Counted from the stretch's first letter, positions 8,288-18,002 are shown. The stretch is DNA of 49,453 bases from Candidatus Rokuibacteriota bacterium (GCA_003220615.1 QHTB01000053.1:1-49453); one strand, 5' to 3'. Notes: generated by a model not told the origin, from the letters alone. Numbers and translations are program-made.

Positions 8288-9975
8288 CGCCCCGCCCACA
8301 TCAGGGCCACGATGACCGGCCCCCAGGCCGTCAGCAGAATGTTCCCGATCGCATACGGCACCGTGTAGCCGAGCGCCGGCACCTTGCTCTGTGCTTCATC
8401 CTGGATGGCCCGGAGCGCGGCCGTGATCGTTCCCGCCCCGGCGCACGCCCCCAGGAGGATGAGCGGATTCATTCTGAGCACGTACCGCCCGAAAAGAATC
8501 GCCACGGTGTGAGGAATCAGGGCGCACACCAGGCCCACGACGACGAGGCTGATCCCGGTTGTCTGAAGCCCAGCGACGAACCCCGGGCCAGCGCTCAGGC
8601 CCACCACACCGATGAAGACGCAGAGCCCGACGGTGTCGAAGATCCAGATCGCTGGTTCGGGTATGCGGCCGATGAGCGGTCTCACGGAACGCAGCCACCC
8701 GAACACGAGCCCCATGACGAGAGCGCCGCCGCTGGCGGTGAGGGTGAGCGGCAGCCCGGCAATCGTGATCGAGAGGAGGCCGACGAGCCCCCCGAGCACG
8801 ATGCCGGTGCCGACGAAGATCATATCAGTGGTGTTCGTTGGCCAGTCGGGGTACCCGAGCTCCTTGGCCGCCCGCTCGACCTCGGGTCTCGGGCCGACGA
8901 GGCTCATGACATCGCCACGGTCGATCGTCATCTCGGGGACGACCGGCATCTCCTCACCGGCTCGCACGAGCTTCTGCAAGAAGACGCCGCGGGCGACCTC
9001 GTGGCGGGCCAACTCGGCCACGGTCTGTCCGGCCAGCGTCCTGTTCGTCACCACGACGTCCAACATCTCGACGGGGATGTCGAGCAACGCGTGGTCTTCC
9101 ACCTCGGGCCCAATCTTGGCGCCGTGCTCCACCAGCACCGCACGCCGCGTGGCCACCGCGATGACATCGTCCTCGAGAATCACCGTGCTCGGCTGCGGTT
9201 CGACGATCTGGCCCTGACGACGGATCCGCAGAATGAAGACCCGTGCGTCCTTGGGCATCGCCTCGATTTCGCCGATCGTCCTCTTGGCCAGGAATTGGTT
9301 CGACACGCGGTAGGCTCGAACATCGTACCGTCGCGCCGCGGACGTGATCCCGGGCTCCAGCTCGGCAGCCCCCACCGTCTTCGCCTGAGCTCTCCTGCCC
9401 TCCTCTTTCAGGTTGATCCCCATCAGCTTCGGCCCGATGACAGGAAGGAACCAGACCAGTCCAGCGGTGCCGATCAGGTAGGTCACCGCATAGGCGATCG
9501 GAATGTTGTTGATCAACCGGGTCTTCTCTTCGGTCGGGATCGCGAGGCGGTTGATCGCTTCCCCGGCGGTCCCGATCACCGTCGACTCCGAGAACGCCCC
9601 GGCCAGGAGCCCCGCGGCGGTCCCCATGTCGTACCCGAGGAGCTTCGCAGCCACGAAGGCGCTTACCAGACACGTCACGCAGAGGACCACCGTGAGCGCG
9701 ACCTGGGACACGGCGTCCTTCTTCAGAGCGCGGAAGAACTGGGGCCCGACCTTGTACCCCGTCGTGAACAGGAACAGATCGAAGAACACGGTTTTCACGA
9801 TGGCCGGAACCTTGATGTCGAGCTGGCCGATGAGCACGCCCGCCAGGAGCGTGCCCACCACCGTCCCAAGGCTGAAGCCACCGATCTTGAGGCGACCAAC
9901 GAGGAAGCCCAGCGCCAGCGTGAGAAAGATCGCCAGCTCGGGGTTGTGCCGCAGGGCATCCACGAACCAGTTCAT
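8284..9975 (-). CDS. aspT: AspT-like aspartate:alanine antiporter (first paralogue)
   Basis: A 563-residue inner-membrane transporter of the aspartate:alanine exchanger family. It shows the expected plan: about five N-terminal helices (starting NPELAIFLTLALGFLVGRLK), two cytoplasmic regulator-like TrkA-C/RCK_C domains in the middle (around residues 210-370), then a second helical half ending in LGACAGAGTITAALRAIQDE and LGYTVPYAIGNILL. In the known system AspT exchanges aspartate for alanine, which together with aspartate decarboxylation consumes a cytoplasmic proton and builds proton-motive force. It is the last gene of the operon, 32 bp after the aspartate decarboxylase gene, which supports the assignment. 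Start ATG 9975 has GGGAGGGAG upstream. Confidence 0.85.
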   Translation of the reverse strand: MNWFVDALRHNPELAIFLTLALGFLVGRLKIGGFSLGTVVGTLLAGVLIGQLDIKVPAIVKTVFFDLFLFTTGYKVGPQFFRALKKDAVSQVALTVVLCVTCLVSAFVAAKLLGYDMGTAAGLLAGAFSESTVIGTAGEAINRLAIPTEEKTRLINNIPIAYAVTYLIGTAGLVWFLPVIGPKLMGINLKEEGRRAQAKTVGAAELEPGITSAARRYDVRAYRVSNQFLAKRTIGEIEAMPKDARVFILRIRRQGQIVEPQPSTVILEDDVIAVATRRAVLVEHGAKIGPEVEDHALLDIPVEMLDVVVTNRTLAGQTVAELARHEVARGVFLQKLVRAGEEMPVVPEMTIDRGDVMSLVGPRPEVERAAKELGYPDWPTNTTDMIFVGTGIVLGGLVGLLSITIAGLPLTLTASGGALVMGLVFGWLRSVRPLIGRIPEPAIWIFDTVGLCVFIGVVGLSAGPGFVAGLQTTGISLVVVGLVCALIPHTVAILFGRYVLRMNPLILLGACAGAGTITAALRAIQDEAQSKVPALGYTVPYAIGNILLTAWGPVIVALMWAGR

Positions 9976-10007
9976 GGCTCTCCCTCCCTGGTCGCCCCTG
10001 AGGTTTC

Positions 10008-11618
10008 TTACTCCTTCTTTGCGCCCCTGGAGGCCTCGAAGGCATGGCGGTAGCCGCGCGCGACCGACCGAACCCCGCGTCCGATGTCGTCGTACACGTC
10101 ATCGGCGAGATTGGCCAGCGAAACGCGAAGCGACCAGTCGGGCGCGTCGAAGCCACCGCCGTTCAGCAGCACGATTCCGTGGTCCTCGGCCAGACGGAAG
10201 GCGAGATCGAGCGGGTGGACGTTCTTCTTGAGGTATTCGACCGCGTCCTCGCCGATGTTCTTTCGCGCCCAGAACTCGAAGTCGATCAAGCCGTAGTAGG
10301 CATCGAACAGCGGGTTCGGCGTGACCTGGAGGCCCAGGCCTTCGATCATGGCCAACGCACGCCGATGGACGATCTCCATGCAGGCCTGCTGGTAGCGCCT
10401 GGCGCCGTCCATCATCTCGGAGAGGGAGAACAGGGTCATCATGACTTGCTGGGGCAGCGAGAGCCCGGCGGTGTGGTTGAGGGCCACGTCACGACTGTCG
10501 GCCACGATGCGGTCGATGAACTTGACCTTGCGCGGCTCGAGGGTCAGCGCGCCGTAGCGCTTGTCGAGCGCCTTGAGCTCCGTGTCGGGAAGCTTCGCGA
10601 TCATCTTGTCGAAGATGTTGTCTTCGTGGACCGCGATCACGCCGAGCCGCCAACCCGTGCAGCCGAAGTATTTCGAATACGAGTAGACGCCGATCGTGTT
10701 CTGGGGCAGCTCGCCCAGCAGGGACCGGAACTCCGGGACGAACGTTCCGTACACGTCGTCCGTCAGAAGCATCAGGTCGGGGCGCCTCTTCACGATGTTG
10801 GCGATCTTCCCGATCGTCTCCTTGCTGAGCGCGACGCCCGTCGGATTGCCGGGATTGACGAGGAAGAACGCCTTGATCTGCGGATGCTCCAGCTTCTTGA
10901 GCTCCGCGTCCGTGAACTGGAAGCGGTTCTCCTGCGGGGCATGGATGTTCACCACGTTCAGGGCGTAGTCCTCGAGGTGCGTCATCTCGATGTACGGCGT
11001 GAAGATCGGTGTGCCGAGCGCGATCGTGTCGCCGGGCTTGAGCAGACGATTGGCCTTCAACGACTTGAAGATGTAGCACATCGCGGCCGTTCCGCCCTCG
11101 ACCGCGTAGAGGTCGAACTTCCCGGCCGGTCGGGGATCCCCGCACATCGCCCACATCAGGTACTCGTGCACGATGCGCTCGTTGTGGACCAGCATCCGGT
11201 CGGGCACCGGGTAGTTGTCGCCGATGATCGAGTCCACCAGCTCGTGGACGAACGCGTCCCGCTCGAACCCGAACGTCTTCACCGCGAACGGCACGGCCGA
11301 CGAGAGGAAGGACGCGCCGGGCATGTCGGCGTGCTTGGCGAGCCAGGCCTCCAGCCGGCCCGCGATGCCCTGAGCCTGCGGCATTCCCCCGATGCCGGCC
11401 GGATGCTCCATCACGCGCTGGCTCTCGGTGACCGCGAACTGGCCGAGCAGGAAGAAGCCCTGGCGTGGCGTCGTGGCGATCCAGTTGGGGTTACCCCGGC
11501 CGGCGTTGAGGAACGCCGATTGCGTGGTCTTCGAGGTCTTCTTGGCCAGCTTGATCAGCTCGTCCTTGATCTCGAACGGGCTGAGCGTCTCGAACTTGCG
11601 GAGATTCAGAAGGTCCAT
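10008..11618 (-). CDS. aspD: aspartate 4-decarboxylase (bifunctional aminotransferase type)
   Basis: A PLP-dependent fold-type I enzyme of 536 residues, the usual length of AspD and clearly longer than ordinary aspartate aminotransferases. Visible landmarks are EGGTAAM (cofactor phosphate region), VNPGNPTGVALS, TDDVYGTFVPEF, and SYSKYFGCTGWRLG containing the Schiff-base lysine. AspD removes the beta-carboxylate of L-aspartate to give L-alanine and CO2 in the cytoplasm. Flanking by two AspT-like antiporter genes, each separated by 32 bp, is the classic aspD/aspT association and strongly supports this over a plain transaminase. ATG 11618 is preceded by a purine-rich ribosome-binding stretch. 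Confidence 0.9.
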   Translation of the reverse strand: MDLLNLRKFETLSPFEIKDELIKLAKKTSKTTQSAFLNAGRGNPNWIATTPRQGFFLLGQFAVTESQRVMEHPAGIGGMPQAQGIAGRLEAWLAKHADMPGASFLSSAVPFAVKTFGFERDAFVHELVDSIIGDNYPVPDRMLVHNERIVHEYLMWAMCGDPRPAGKFDLYAVEGGTAAMCYIFKSLKANRLLKPGDTIALGTPIFTPYIEMTHLEDYALNVVNIHAPQENRFQFTDAELKKLEHPQIKAFFLVNPGNPTGVALSKETIGKIANIVKRRPDLMLLTDDVYGTFVPEFRSLLGELPQNTIGVYSYSKYFGCTGWRLGVIAVHEDNIFDKMIAKLPDTELKALDKRYGALTLEPRKVKFIDRIVADSRDVALNHTAGLSLPQQVMMTLFSLSEMMDGARRYQQACMEIVHRRALAMIEGLGLQVTPNPLFDAYYGLIDFEFWARKNIGEDAVEYLKKNVHPLDLAFRLAEDHGIVLLNGGGFDAPDWSLRVSLANLADDVYDDIGRGVRSVARGYRHAFEASRGAKKE

Positions 11619-11650
11619 GGGCGTTTGTCTCCTGCGTTTCCTGGAATTCG

Positions 11651-13342
11651 TTATGACAGCAGCATGATGATGACCATGCCCCAGATCGTGAGCAGCGTGT
11701 TACCGACGGCGTAGGTGACGGTGTAGCCGAGCGCCGGCACCTGGCTCTGGGCCCGGTCGCAGACCAGCCCGAGCGACGCCGTCGTCGTGCGCGCCCCGGA
11801 GCAGATGCCGAGCAGGAGCGCGTCGTGGAAGCGGAAGACATACTTGCCGAGGTACATGCCGATGATCAGGGGCACCGTGGTCGCCACGGCTCCCCACAGG
11901 AACAGGCCGATGCCCTGCGTCTGCAGGCCTTTGACGAAGCCCGGGCCGGCCGTGAGGCCGACCACGGCGATGAACATGTTGAGGCCGACCGAGTTCATGA
12001 ACCAGACGGTGGAAGACGGGATGCGTCCGAAGGACGGGCGCACCGAGCGCAGCCAGCCAAATACCAGGCCCGCGATGAGGGCGCCGCCGGCGGTGGACAG
12101 CGTTAGCGGCACCCCGCCGATTTTCAGGACGAGCGCCCCGACCAGCGCGCCGAGCGTGATCGCGCCGCCGATGAAGGCAACGTCGGCGACATCGCTCGGC
12201 CGATCGAGAACGCCCAGGTCCTTGGCCGCCGCGGAGGTGTCCTGAGTGCGGCCGACGAGCGTGAGGATGTCACCGCGGTTGATCTTCGTGTTCGGGAGGA
12301 TCGGAATCGAGGTGGCGACCGCGCCACGCGTGATTCTGCGGAGGAACACGCCGCGGGCGGTGGGCCGTTGGGCCAACTCGGCGAGCGTCTTGCCGTCGAC
12401 GGCCTTGTTGGTCACGTAGACGTCGACGCCCTCGACCGGCACGCTCAGGAGCTCCGGGTCCTCCACCTCGTTCGCACCCGCCCCGATCAGCTTCAGGAGC
12501 ACGTCGCGCGCGCCGACGAGGGCCACCACGTCGCCCTTGCGCAGCACGGTATCGGCGCTGGCCTCCTCGATCTTGCCGTCGCGGCGGATTCTAAGAATGA
12601 AGACGCGCGCATCGGGCATCAGCGCCTCGGCCTCGGTGGCCCGGAGGCCTTCGACCCGGGAGTTCGCCTGCAGAGCGAACGCGCGAATTTCCCAGCGGTG
12701 CCAGGCCGAACCGGCGCCGCCCAGCTCCTTGACGCCGCCCTGCTTTTCTTCGTAGTCCTTGCAGGCGGCAGGAAGGTTGATGCGGAGCAACGCCGGCCCC
12801 ACCAGCGCGATCACGATCGCCGAGCCGACGGTGCCAAAGATATAGCTTACGGCGTAGGCGACCGGGATCGCGTCGAGGAGGCCTTTGGCCTGGTCCGTGG
12901 GTAAGCCTAGTCGGTTGATGGCGTCCGTCGCGAGGCCCATCGAGGCCGAGATCGTCTGCGATCCCGCGTACAGCCCCGCCGCGTAGCCCAGGTCGTATCC
13001 GGCGACCTTCGCGACCACGACGGGGATACCCAGGCAGAACACGCAGAGAACCGCCGAGAAAATCGCTTGCGGCAGGCCATCCTTGGCGACGCCCCGGACG
13101 AACTGCGGCCCGACGCCGTAGCCGACAGCGAACAGGAAAATGAGGAAGAAGGTCGACTTCACATTCGGCGAGATCGTGATGCCGAGCTGCCCGATCACGA
13201 CGGCCGCCAGCAGGGTGGCCGTGACCGCACCAAGGCCGATGCCCTTGAAGGTGAACTTGCCCACGTAGTAGCCGATGCCCAGGGAGAGAAAGAGCGCGAT
13301 CTCCGGATAGGAACGCAATGTCTGAGCGACCCATTCAAACAT
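11651..13342 (-). CDS. AspT-like antiporter (second paralogue)
   Basis: A 563-residue transporter with the same architecture as the paralogue at 8284: N-terminal helices from [17 protein letters not shown], a central pair of regulatory TrkA-C-like domains, and a C-terminal half with [19 protein letters not shown] and [14 protein letters not shown]. Corresponding loops differ: [11 protein letters not shown] here against AGAFSESTVIG there, and SGARTTTAS against AGAGTITAA. A different substrate pair is therefore possible. Because its ATG (13342) overlaps the last codons of the arginine/lysine-type decarboxylase gene by 8 nt, I infer that it may exchange that enzyme's substrate and amine product, or serve AspD as a second exchanger. 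The longer frame running back to 13963 is a shadow of the decarboxylase gene. Confidence 0.82.
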   Translation of the reverse strand: MFEWVAQTLRSYPEIALFLSLGIGYYVGKFTFKGIGLGAVTATLLAAVVIGQLGITISPNVKSTFFLIFLFAVGYGVGPQFVRGVAKDGLPQAIFSAVLCVFCLGIPVVVAKVAGYDLGYAAGLYAGSQTISASMGLATDAINRLGLPTDQAKGLLDAIPVAYAVSYIFGTVGSAIVIALVGPALLRINLPAACKDYEEKQGGVKELGGAGSAWHRWEIRAFALQANSRVEGLRATEAEALMPDARVFILRIRRDGKIEEASADTVLRKGDVVALVGARDVLLKLIGAGANEVEDPELLSVPVEGVDVYVTNKAVDGKTLAELAQRPTARGVFLRRITRGAVATSIPILPNTKINRGDILTLVGRTQDTSAAAKDLGVLDRPSDVADVAFIGGAITLGALVGALVLKIGGVPLTLSTAGGALIAGLVFGWLRSVRPSFGRIPSSTVWFMNSVGLNMFIAVVGLTAGPGFVKGLQTQGIGLFLWGAVATTVPLIIGMYLGKYVFRFHDALLLGICSGARTTTASLGLVCDRAQSQVPALGYTVTYAVGNTLLTIWGMVIIMLLS

Positions 13343-16115
13343 GTTGCCCTCCGTTCTCCGCGTTGGCCGATGCGGATTTCTTCCGGCCGAGGGCCGACGG
13401 CTTGAGCAGCTTGAGGCCGCGGCTCGCTTCGAAGCCGTGAATCTCCTTGACGTCGAGCTTGCGCATGAACCCGATGGTGCCGGCATCGAGCACCTGGCCC
13501 GGCACCATGATCGGGAAGCCCGGGGGATAAGGGATGACGAAGCTCGCCGAGACCAGCTCCGGCCCCGTCGCGAGCCGCGCATCGACGTCCGGGCTGTTGA
13601 GCGGGAGATACTCGCAGCCGGCCTCGTCATAGGCGGCGTAGAACCCGGCTCGCATGTCGCCCTCGATGGTGGCGCTCGCCGGATTCTCGCGGAAGCTGTC
13701 GTGGAAGCGCGTGAAGTTGGGGAGATCGGGGACGTCTTCCATGAGCGACTTGACACGCGCTTTGAACGCGGCGCGCTCGCCGTCGGTCCCGCGGGTGAGC
13801 TGCTCGTCGAGGTCTCTCGCGATCTCGCCGAGCACCTTGAGGAGGTGCGCGACGTCGCTGAGGGTGTTGTTGATGTTGGTCTGGAACAGCACGCTGTTGC
13901 GTGACGTCTTGTTGAGCTGGATGCTGTACTTCGACGCGAGCAAGCCCTTGAACTGGGTGCCATCGAAGCCGGCGGTGCCGCAGACGAGGGTCAGCCGCGT
14001 GGGATCGAGGAAGAACTCGTCCCGCTGGATCGCCTTCACGGCATCGGCCCAGCTCTGGCCGGCCTTCAGGAAGCTCCCGAAGCCCGACGGCCGGTACTCG
14101 GCCGGAATCATCTCGTCGGCGTCGAGCACGCGGAAGTACTTCGAGATCACGGGGTGGCTGTTGACGGCGCGGCGGATGTCGAGCGCGAGCTGGGTGGAGC
14201 GGGCGACGAGCTCATACCCCTCGAGCTCCATCTGCCGGCGCGCAACGTCGAGGGTGGCGATGATCTGGAGGTTGGGCGAGGTCGAGGCGTGGGTGAAGAC
14301 CGCCTCCTTGAACTGCGCCTCGACGTGGTGGAAGTCGACGTCGCGGACCAGCACCATCGAGCCCTGGCGTAGGCTCGACATCGACTTGTGGGTCGAGTTG
14401 GTCTGGTAGATGCGTAGCCGGACCTTCGACGGATCGGGCTGAAGGCGCGTGTCGAGGACGCGCGGGTCCTTCGGATCGAGTTCGCGCCCTAGCGACTTTT
14501 CCTGCGCGGCGAAGGCCTCGGTGGCCGCCGGCGTCTGGAGCCACGCCTCGATATCGGCCGCCGCGCCCATCGCGGTCCGCGGCCTCAGGAACGGCGAGAA
14601 CCGGGCGAATCCGAACCACGCCTCGTCCCACAGGAAGACCAGATCCGGCTTGATCGCGAGCAATTCCTCCATCACGCGGCGCGTGTTGTAGACGTGGCCG
14701 TCGAAGGTGCAGTTGGTGAGCGTGACGAGGCGAACGCGATGGAGAAGACCCGCGGCCTTGAGATCGAGCAGAGCCTTCTTCAGGGACCGGAGCGGGACGC
14801 CGCCATACATGGAGTAGGCGGTCATCGGATAGGCCTCGACGTAGTACGGCTGGGCGCCTGCCATCACCATGCCGTAGTGATGCGACTTGTGACAGTTGCG
14901 GTCGACGATGGCGATGTCGCCCGGTGCCAGCAGCGCCTGTTCGACCATCTTGTTCGACGTCGACGTGCCGTTGGTGACGAAGAACACGCGGTCGCAGCCG
15001 AACGCGCGAGCGGCCATGTCCTGGGCTCGCTTGATGTTGCCGGTCGGCTCGAGCAGCGAGTCGAGGCCGCCGGTGGTCGCCGAGGACTCGGCGAGGAACA
15101 GCGTCGGGCCGTAGAACTCGCCCATGTCGCGGATCCAGTTCGACTTGAAGATCGATTTGCCGCGGGCGATGGGCAGGGCGTGGAACGTGCCGATCGGACG
15201 CTGCGCGTAGCGCTTGAGGTTGTCGAAGTAGGGAGTCTCGAACCGCTCGGCCACTCCCTCGATGGCGCTGAGATGGATTTCGAGGGGTTCCTCGACGCCG
15301 TAGAACACCCGGCGGACACAGGTCGCGACGTCGGGGTCGCTGGCGACCGCGTCCACGTTGCGCCGGCTGAGCAGGTAGATGTCGACCTCGGGCCGGACCC
15401 GCTTCAGCGCGCGAGCCAACTGCGTTCCGTACTCCTGCGGCGCAACGCTTTCAGCATCGACCTGAAGCTGGGTCGCGAGCACCTGGTGCAGGATGGGCGC
15501 ATCGTGGAAAGAGAGGAACCGAAAGCCGTCCGAGATCACCACCGACTGGATGCTGCCGTTGAACAGGACGGCCAGGATCGCGTCCTCGAAGCTGCCGACC
15601 ACGACACTCTCGTAGATGAACTGATCCTCCGGCCGCCGCAGGCGCCGGAGCTCCTGCGTGGTGGAAGCCCAGCGTGCCGGCGGGGCGGGCGTGACGATGA
15701 GCATCTCGAAGTATGGTCGTCGCGTCTCGCCCGATTCCAGCCGAGGCGGCAGGCGAAGCGCGGCGGCGCCATTCGTCGCATCGTCGCTCGTCTCCCACTC
15801 CGCGGCGTCCGCGCGGTAGCTGTTCGACATCAGCGCGTTGTAGATGCGCTGCACGAGTCGCGCGACGTCGCCCGCGTCTCCCTGGGCGATCTCGTCCTCG
15901 ACGGCGCGCAGCAGGCGCGGCCCCGGGTAGCCGAAGAAGCTCTCGGCCGGACGCAGCTCCGCGAACGCGGTCTCGACCGTGGTGCGGGCGCCCTCGTCAT
16001 GCTTGGCCGCCCAGGCCTGCGCTGCGAAGGTGAGCTTGTACCAGCGATCGAGCCGCGCTTCGCCGGTGGAGAAGAGACGGTCGATGCGCTCGGGACTCGA
16101 CGGGACAGCCTTCAT
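13335..16115 (-). CDS. Orn/Lys/Arg-type amino-acid decarboxylase
   Basis: A 926-residue PLP enzyme of the ornithine/lysine/arginine decarboxylase family (fold type I). The N-terminal part up to about residue 280 is a response-receiver-like wing domain; the core carries [44 protein letters not shown] and the PLP-lysine segment [17 protein letters not shown]. The C-terminal domain follows from [11 protein letters not shown]. At about 926 residues it exceeds the usual 710-760 of inducible acid-stress enzymes. Substrate (arginine, lysine or ornithine) cannot be told by eye. I chose ATG 16115 over ATG 16121 because AGGAG sits 8 nt before it and is too close to the first. It heads the decarboxylase/antiporter operon, 76 bp from box 3. 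Confidence 0.88.
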   Translation of the reverse strand: MKAVPSSPERIDRLFSTGEARLDRWYKLTFAAQAWAAKHDEGARTTVETAFAELRPAESFFGYPGPRLLRAVEDEIAQGDAGDVARLVQRIYNALMSNSYRADAAEWETSDDATNGAAALRLPPRLESGETRRPYFEMLIVTPAPPARWASTTQELRRLRRPEDQFIYESVVVGSFEDAILAVLFNGSIQSVVISDGFRFLSFHDAPILHQVLATQLQVDAESVAPQEYGTQLARALKRVRPEVDIYLLSRRNVDAVASDPDVATCVRRVFYGVEEPLEIHLSAIEGVAERFETPYFDNLKRYAQRPIGTFHALPIARGKSIFKSNWIRDMGEFYGPTLFLAESSATTGGLDSLLEPTGNIKRAQDMAARAFGCDRVFFVTNGTSTSNKMVEQALLAPGDIAIVDRNCHKSHHYGMVMAGAQPYYVEAYPMTAYSMYGGVPLRSLKKALLDLKAAGLLHRVRLVTLTNCTFDGHVYNTRRVMEELLAIKPDLVFLWDEAWFGFARFSPFLRPRTAMGAAADIEAWLQTPAATEAFAAQEKSLGRELDPKDPRVLDTRLQPDPSKVRLRIYQTNSTHKSMSSLRQGSMVLVRDVDFHHVEAQFKEAVFTHASTSPNLQIIATLDVARRQMELEGYELVARSTQLALDIRRAVNSHPVISKYFRVLDADEMIPAEYRPSGFGSFLKAGQSWADAVKAIQRDEFFLDPTRLTLVCGTAGFDGTQFKGLLASKYSIQLNKTSRNSVLFQTNINNTLSDVAHLLKVLGEIARDLDEQLTRGTDGERAAFKARVKSLMEDVPDLPNFTRFHDSFRENPASATIEGDMRAGFYAAYDEAGCEYLPLNSPDVDARLATGPELVSASFVIPYPPGFPIMVPGQVLDAGTIGFMRKLDVKEIHGFEASRGLKLLKPSALGRKKSASANAENGGQHV

Positions 16116-16190
16116 GATCATTTCTCCTGTGTGTGGTGGTTCGGGGTGTCCGCCGCGCGGATTCTGAGTGGGCGCACCACCGTGGGCAAT

Positions 16191-16204
16191 CGGACCTTGG
16201 TCGT
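16191..16204. promoter_or_regulatory. DosR-like palindromic box 3
   Basis: Core CGGACC-TT-GGTCGT (ATCGGACCTTGGTCGTAC at 16189-16206). It is 76 bp from the start of the decarboxylase operon on the minus strand and exactly 42 bp centre-to-centre from box 4, that is four helical turns. A partial repeat of its right half (GGTCGTACC) recurs at 16212-16220. Confidence 0.65.
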
Positions 16205-16232
16205 ACCGTGGGGTCGTACCCTGGAGCCGTAT

Positions 16233-16246
16233 TGGACCTTGGTCTG
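16233..16246. promoter_or_regulatory. DosR-like palindromic box 4
   Basis: Core TGGACC-TT-GGTCTG (ATTGGACCTTGGTCTGAT at 16231-16248), 58 bp before ATG 16305 of the HdeA-like gene. With box 3 it forms a phased pair in the divergent promoter region. Confidence 0.68.
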
Positions 16247-16304
16247 ATATCCTCCGGGCCGAATGTCGTGGTGGGATTCAACCCGACAGCGAGGTGTCAC
16301 GACG

Positions 16305-16634
16305 ATGGATCTGCCGAGACCAGTCATCCTCACCGCGTGGTGTGTCGGCGTTGTCGCAGCGACCCTTCCCGTGGTACCGGCGGCTGCGCAGATGACGGTC
16401 GTTCCGCGCGTGGTTCATATGGAGCAAATTGCGTGCGCCGAGTTACTTGCGCTTCCCAGTGAGCGCCAGGACCGTCTCCTGATCTACTTCGACGGGTACG
16501 TCGCGGGCATGCGCCGGCAGACGACGTGGGACGAGCGCGTCGAAGGCGAGATGATCGATCGGGCCATCGGATACTGCAAGGCGGACCCCAGCCAGACCGT
16601 CCTTTCGGCCTTCATCAAAGCCGCGCCTCGATGA
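16305..16634 (+). CDS. HdeA-like periplasmic acid-stress protein
   Basis: A 109-residue secreted protein: signal peptide MDLPRPVILTAWCVGVVAAT ending at PAAAQ, then a mature domain of about 80 residues. The mature part has one cysteine near its start (IACAELLALP) and one near its end (IGYCKADP), with the FDGYVAGM motif between. This cysteine spacing, the GY motif and the size fit the HdeA/HdeB family, periplasmic chaperones that protect proteins at low pH. The family call is pattern-based and not proven. Its location, divergent from an amino-acid decarboxylase operon over two shared boxes, strengthens it. Start ATG 16305 gives a clean signal peptide; its TGA overlaps the ATG of the next reading frame (16631). 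Confidence 0.7.
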   Translation: MDLPRPVILTAWCVGVVAATLPVVPAAAQMTVVPRVVHMEQIACAELLALPSERQDRLLIYFDGYVAGMRRQTTWDERVEGEMIDRAIGYCKADPSQTVLSAFIKAAPR

Positions 16635-17415
16635 CCACCACGCCGATGGCACAGGGGCGCCGGGGCGCTCTCCTGTTCCTGGTCGGCGGCGCGGCGATCC
16701 TTGCTGCTGCGTGCGCGACGCCGGTCGGCGCGGTCAGGGTCGAGCCCGACGTCGTGCACCGGACGCTGACGGGAAGTGTGCTCTCCGTCGGCACGCCGAG
16801 CATTCCCACGCAGAACGTGTTCCATGAACAGAACCTGGCCGAGCGATTTGACGAGGAGCCGGAGGCGGCGCTGGCCGACCTCCACGCCGCGGTGGTCAGC
16901 GGCCGACGAGGGGTGAGCGCGCTCTTCGCGCTCTCCGAGCTCTCGTTCTTCCACGCCGAAAGGACACACAAACGCGCGTACTACCTCGCGGCCGCGGTCT
17001 ACGCGTACGCGTTTCTCTTCCCGGACGATGAGTGAACGCCGCGGGTGCCGATCGTCACCAGCTCGGTTTCCGATCAACATCGTTGGCGCCGCGGGAGAGA
17101 TGATCACGAAGAACCGGGAGGCGCTGACCGCGACCGGTGTCGTCCCCACGAGCGTGGACAACATGAACCCACGCCACCACTTCATCCGTGCGCTCCAGGA
17201 CATTCCGATGGCCCCCGGGATTCACGCGCACTCGATCATCGCGGTCCAGGGGACGGGGCCGATCGAGGATGGCGACGATGGCGTCGTCAAGTATTCGAGC
17301 GCGCACATCGAGGGCGTGGAGTCCGAGCTGGTGATCCGGTCCGGGCACTCCGTGCAGGGCCATCCGCTCGCGGTGGACGAAGTGCGGCGCGTCACGGGCT
17401 CGAAAAACGGTTTCG
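16631..17415 (+). pseudogene. alpha/beta-hydrolase lipoprotein gene with its middle deleted
   Basis: The first part (16631-17035) encodes 134 residues with a lipoprotein signal (ILAAACATP) and the typical start of a PGAP1-like alpha/beta hydrolase (VHRTLTGSVLSVGTPS, ALSELSFFHAE, YYLAAAVYAYAFLFP), then stops at TGA 17033-17035. From about 17045 the adjacent frame encodes the normal end of the same family: TATGVVPTSVDNMNPRHHFI, HSIIAVQGTGPIEDGDDGVV, KYSSAHIEGVESEL and SGHSVQGHP. The several hundred residues between, including the nucleophile elbow, are absent, so the enzyme cannot work. The frame remains open past the homology through box 5 to 17534, but that tail is probably not original. The relation of the two halves rests on recalled family features. 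Confidence 0.72.
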
Positions 17416-17417
17416 AT

Positions 17418-17431
17418 AGGACCAAGGTCCT
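17418..17431. promoter_or_regulatory. DosR-like palindromic box 5 (perfect)
   Basis: Core AGGACC-AA-GGTCCT inside a perfect 8-bp inverted repeat with a 2-bp centre, ATAGGACCAAGGTCCTAT (17416-17433). It is the cleanest copy in the window. It lies just after the hydrolase relic and 78 bp before ATG 17510. Confidence 0.75.
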
Positions 17432-17509
17432 ATTGGATCGGACTCGGACGCCGGTGATCATCCGCCGTGGGGACGTCATCGTCACGGCGCCACGAAAGGA
17501 AAGTCGACC

Positions 17510-17989
17510 ATGCGACGTGGATCACGCGGGCTGATCGTCATCGGAAGCGTTCTCGCCTGTTTCCTCGCCGGGGCGGTTGGTGCCCAGGACCAGGCCGCGG
17601 ACAACATGAACATCCTCCGTGAGAAGGCCCGGGCGGACAAGAAGGTCGTGGTGGCCTCGGTGCTCGACCTCACCGAGAGAGAGGCGACCGTCTTCTGGCC
17701 CGTCTACAACGCGTACCAGAGCGACATGGTCACCCACTACGACCAAGTCCTGAAGCTGATCGACGCCTACGGCAAGGCGTACAACGCGATGAGCGACGAG
17801 ACGGCGACAAAGCTCCTCGCGGACTACCTGGCGCTCGAGCGGGCTCACGTCGCGCTGCTCAGCTCGTACGTCCCGCGCTTCGAGAAGGTGCTTCCGGCCA
17901 AGAAGGTCGCCCGTCTGTACCAGATCGAGAACAAGATGCGGGCCCTCGTGAACTACGAGCTCGCGAAGCAGATTCCGCTGGTCAAATAG
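17510..17989 (+). CDS. periplasmic stress-type protein, paralogue of 48355
   Basis: A 159-residue secreted protein with a signal peptide (IVIGSVLACFLAGAVGAQ) and a highly charged, helical mature part. Conserved blocks shared with the gene at 48355 are VVASVLDLTEREATVFWPVY, a middle LLADYLALERAH, and PAKKVARLYQIENKMRAL. The composition recalls small periplasmic sensor-chaperones such as Spy/CpxP, but I cannot name a family with certainty. It begins 78 bp after box 5 and is followed 13 bp later by the SYLF-domain gene, so both likely share this promoter. ATG 17510 is preceded by GGAAAG. Confidence 0.72.
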   Translation: MRRGSRGLIVIGSVLACFLAGAVGAQDQAADNMNILREKARADKKVVVASVLDLTEREATVFWPVYNAYQSDMVTHYDQVLKLIDAYGKAYNAMSDETATKLLADYLALERAHVALLSSYVPRFEKVLPAKKVARLYQIENKMRALVNYELAKQIPLVK

Positions 17990-18002
17990 AGGAGACCGCA
18001 CG

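Noticed and set aside
11600-11620. Possible box (ATTCAGAAGGTCCATGG) at the aspD start
   Set aside because: Only the right half fits and it overlaps the start codon inside an operon.
14694-16247. 517-codon plus-strand frame opposite the decarboxylase
   Set aside because: No recognisable motif; mirrors codons of the decarboxylase and crosses its promoter boxes.
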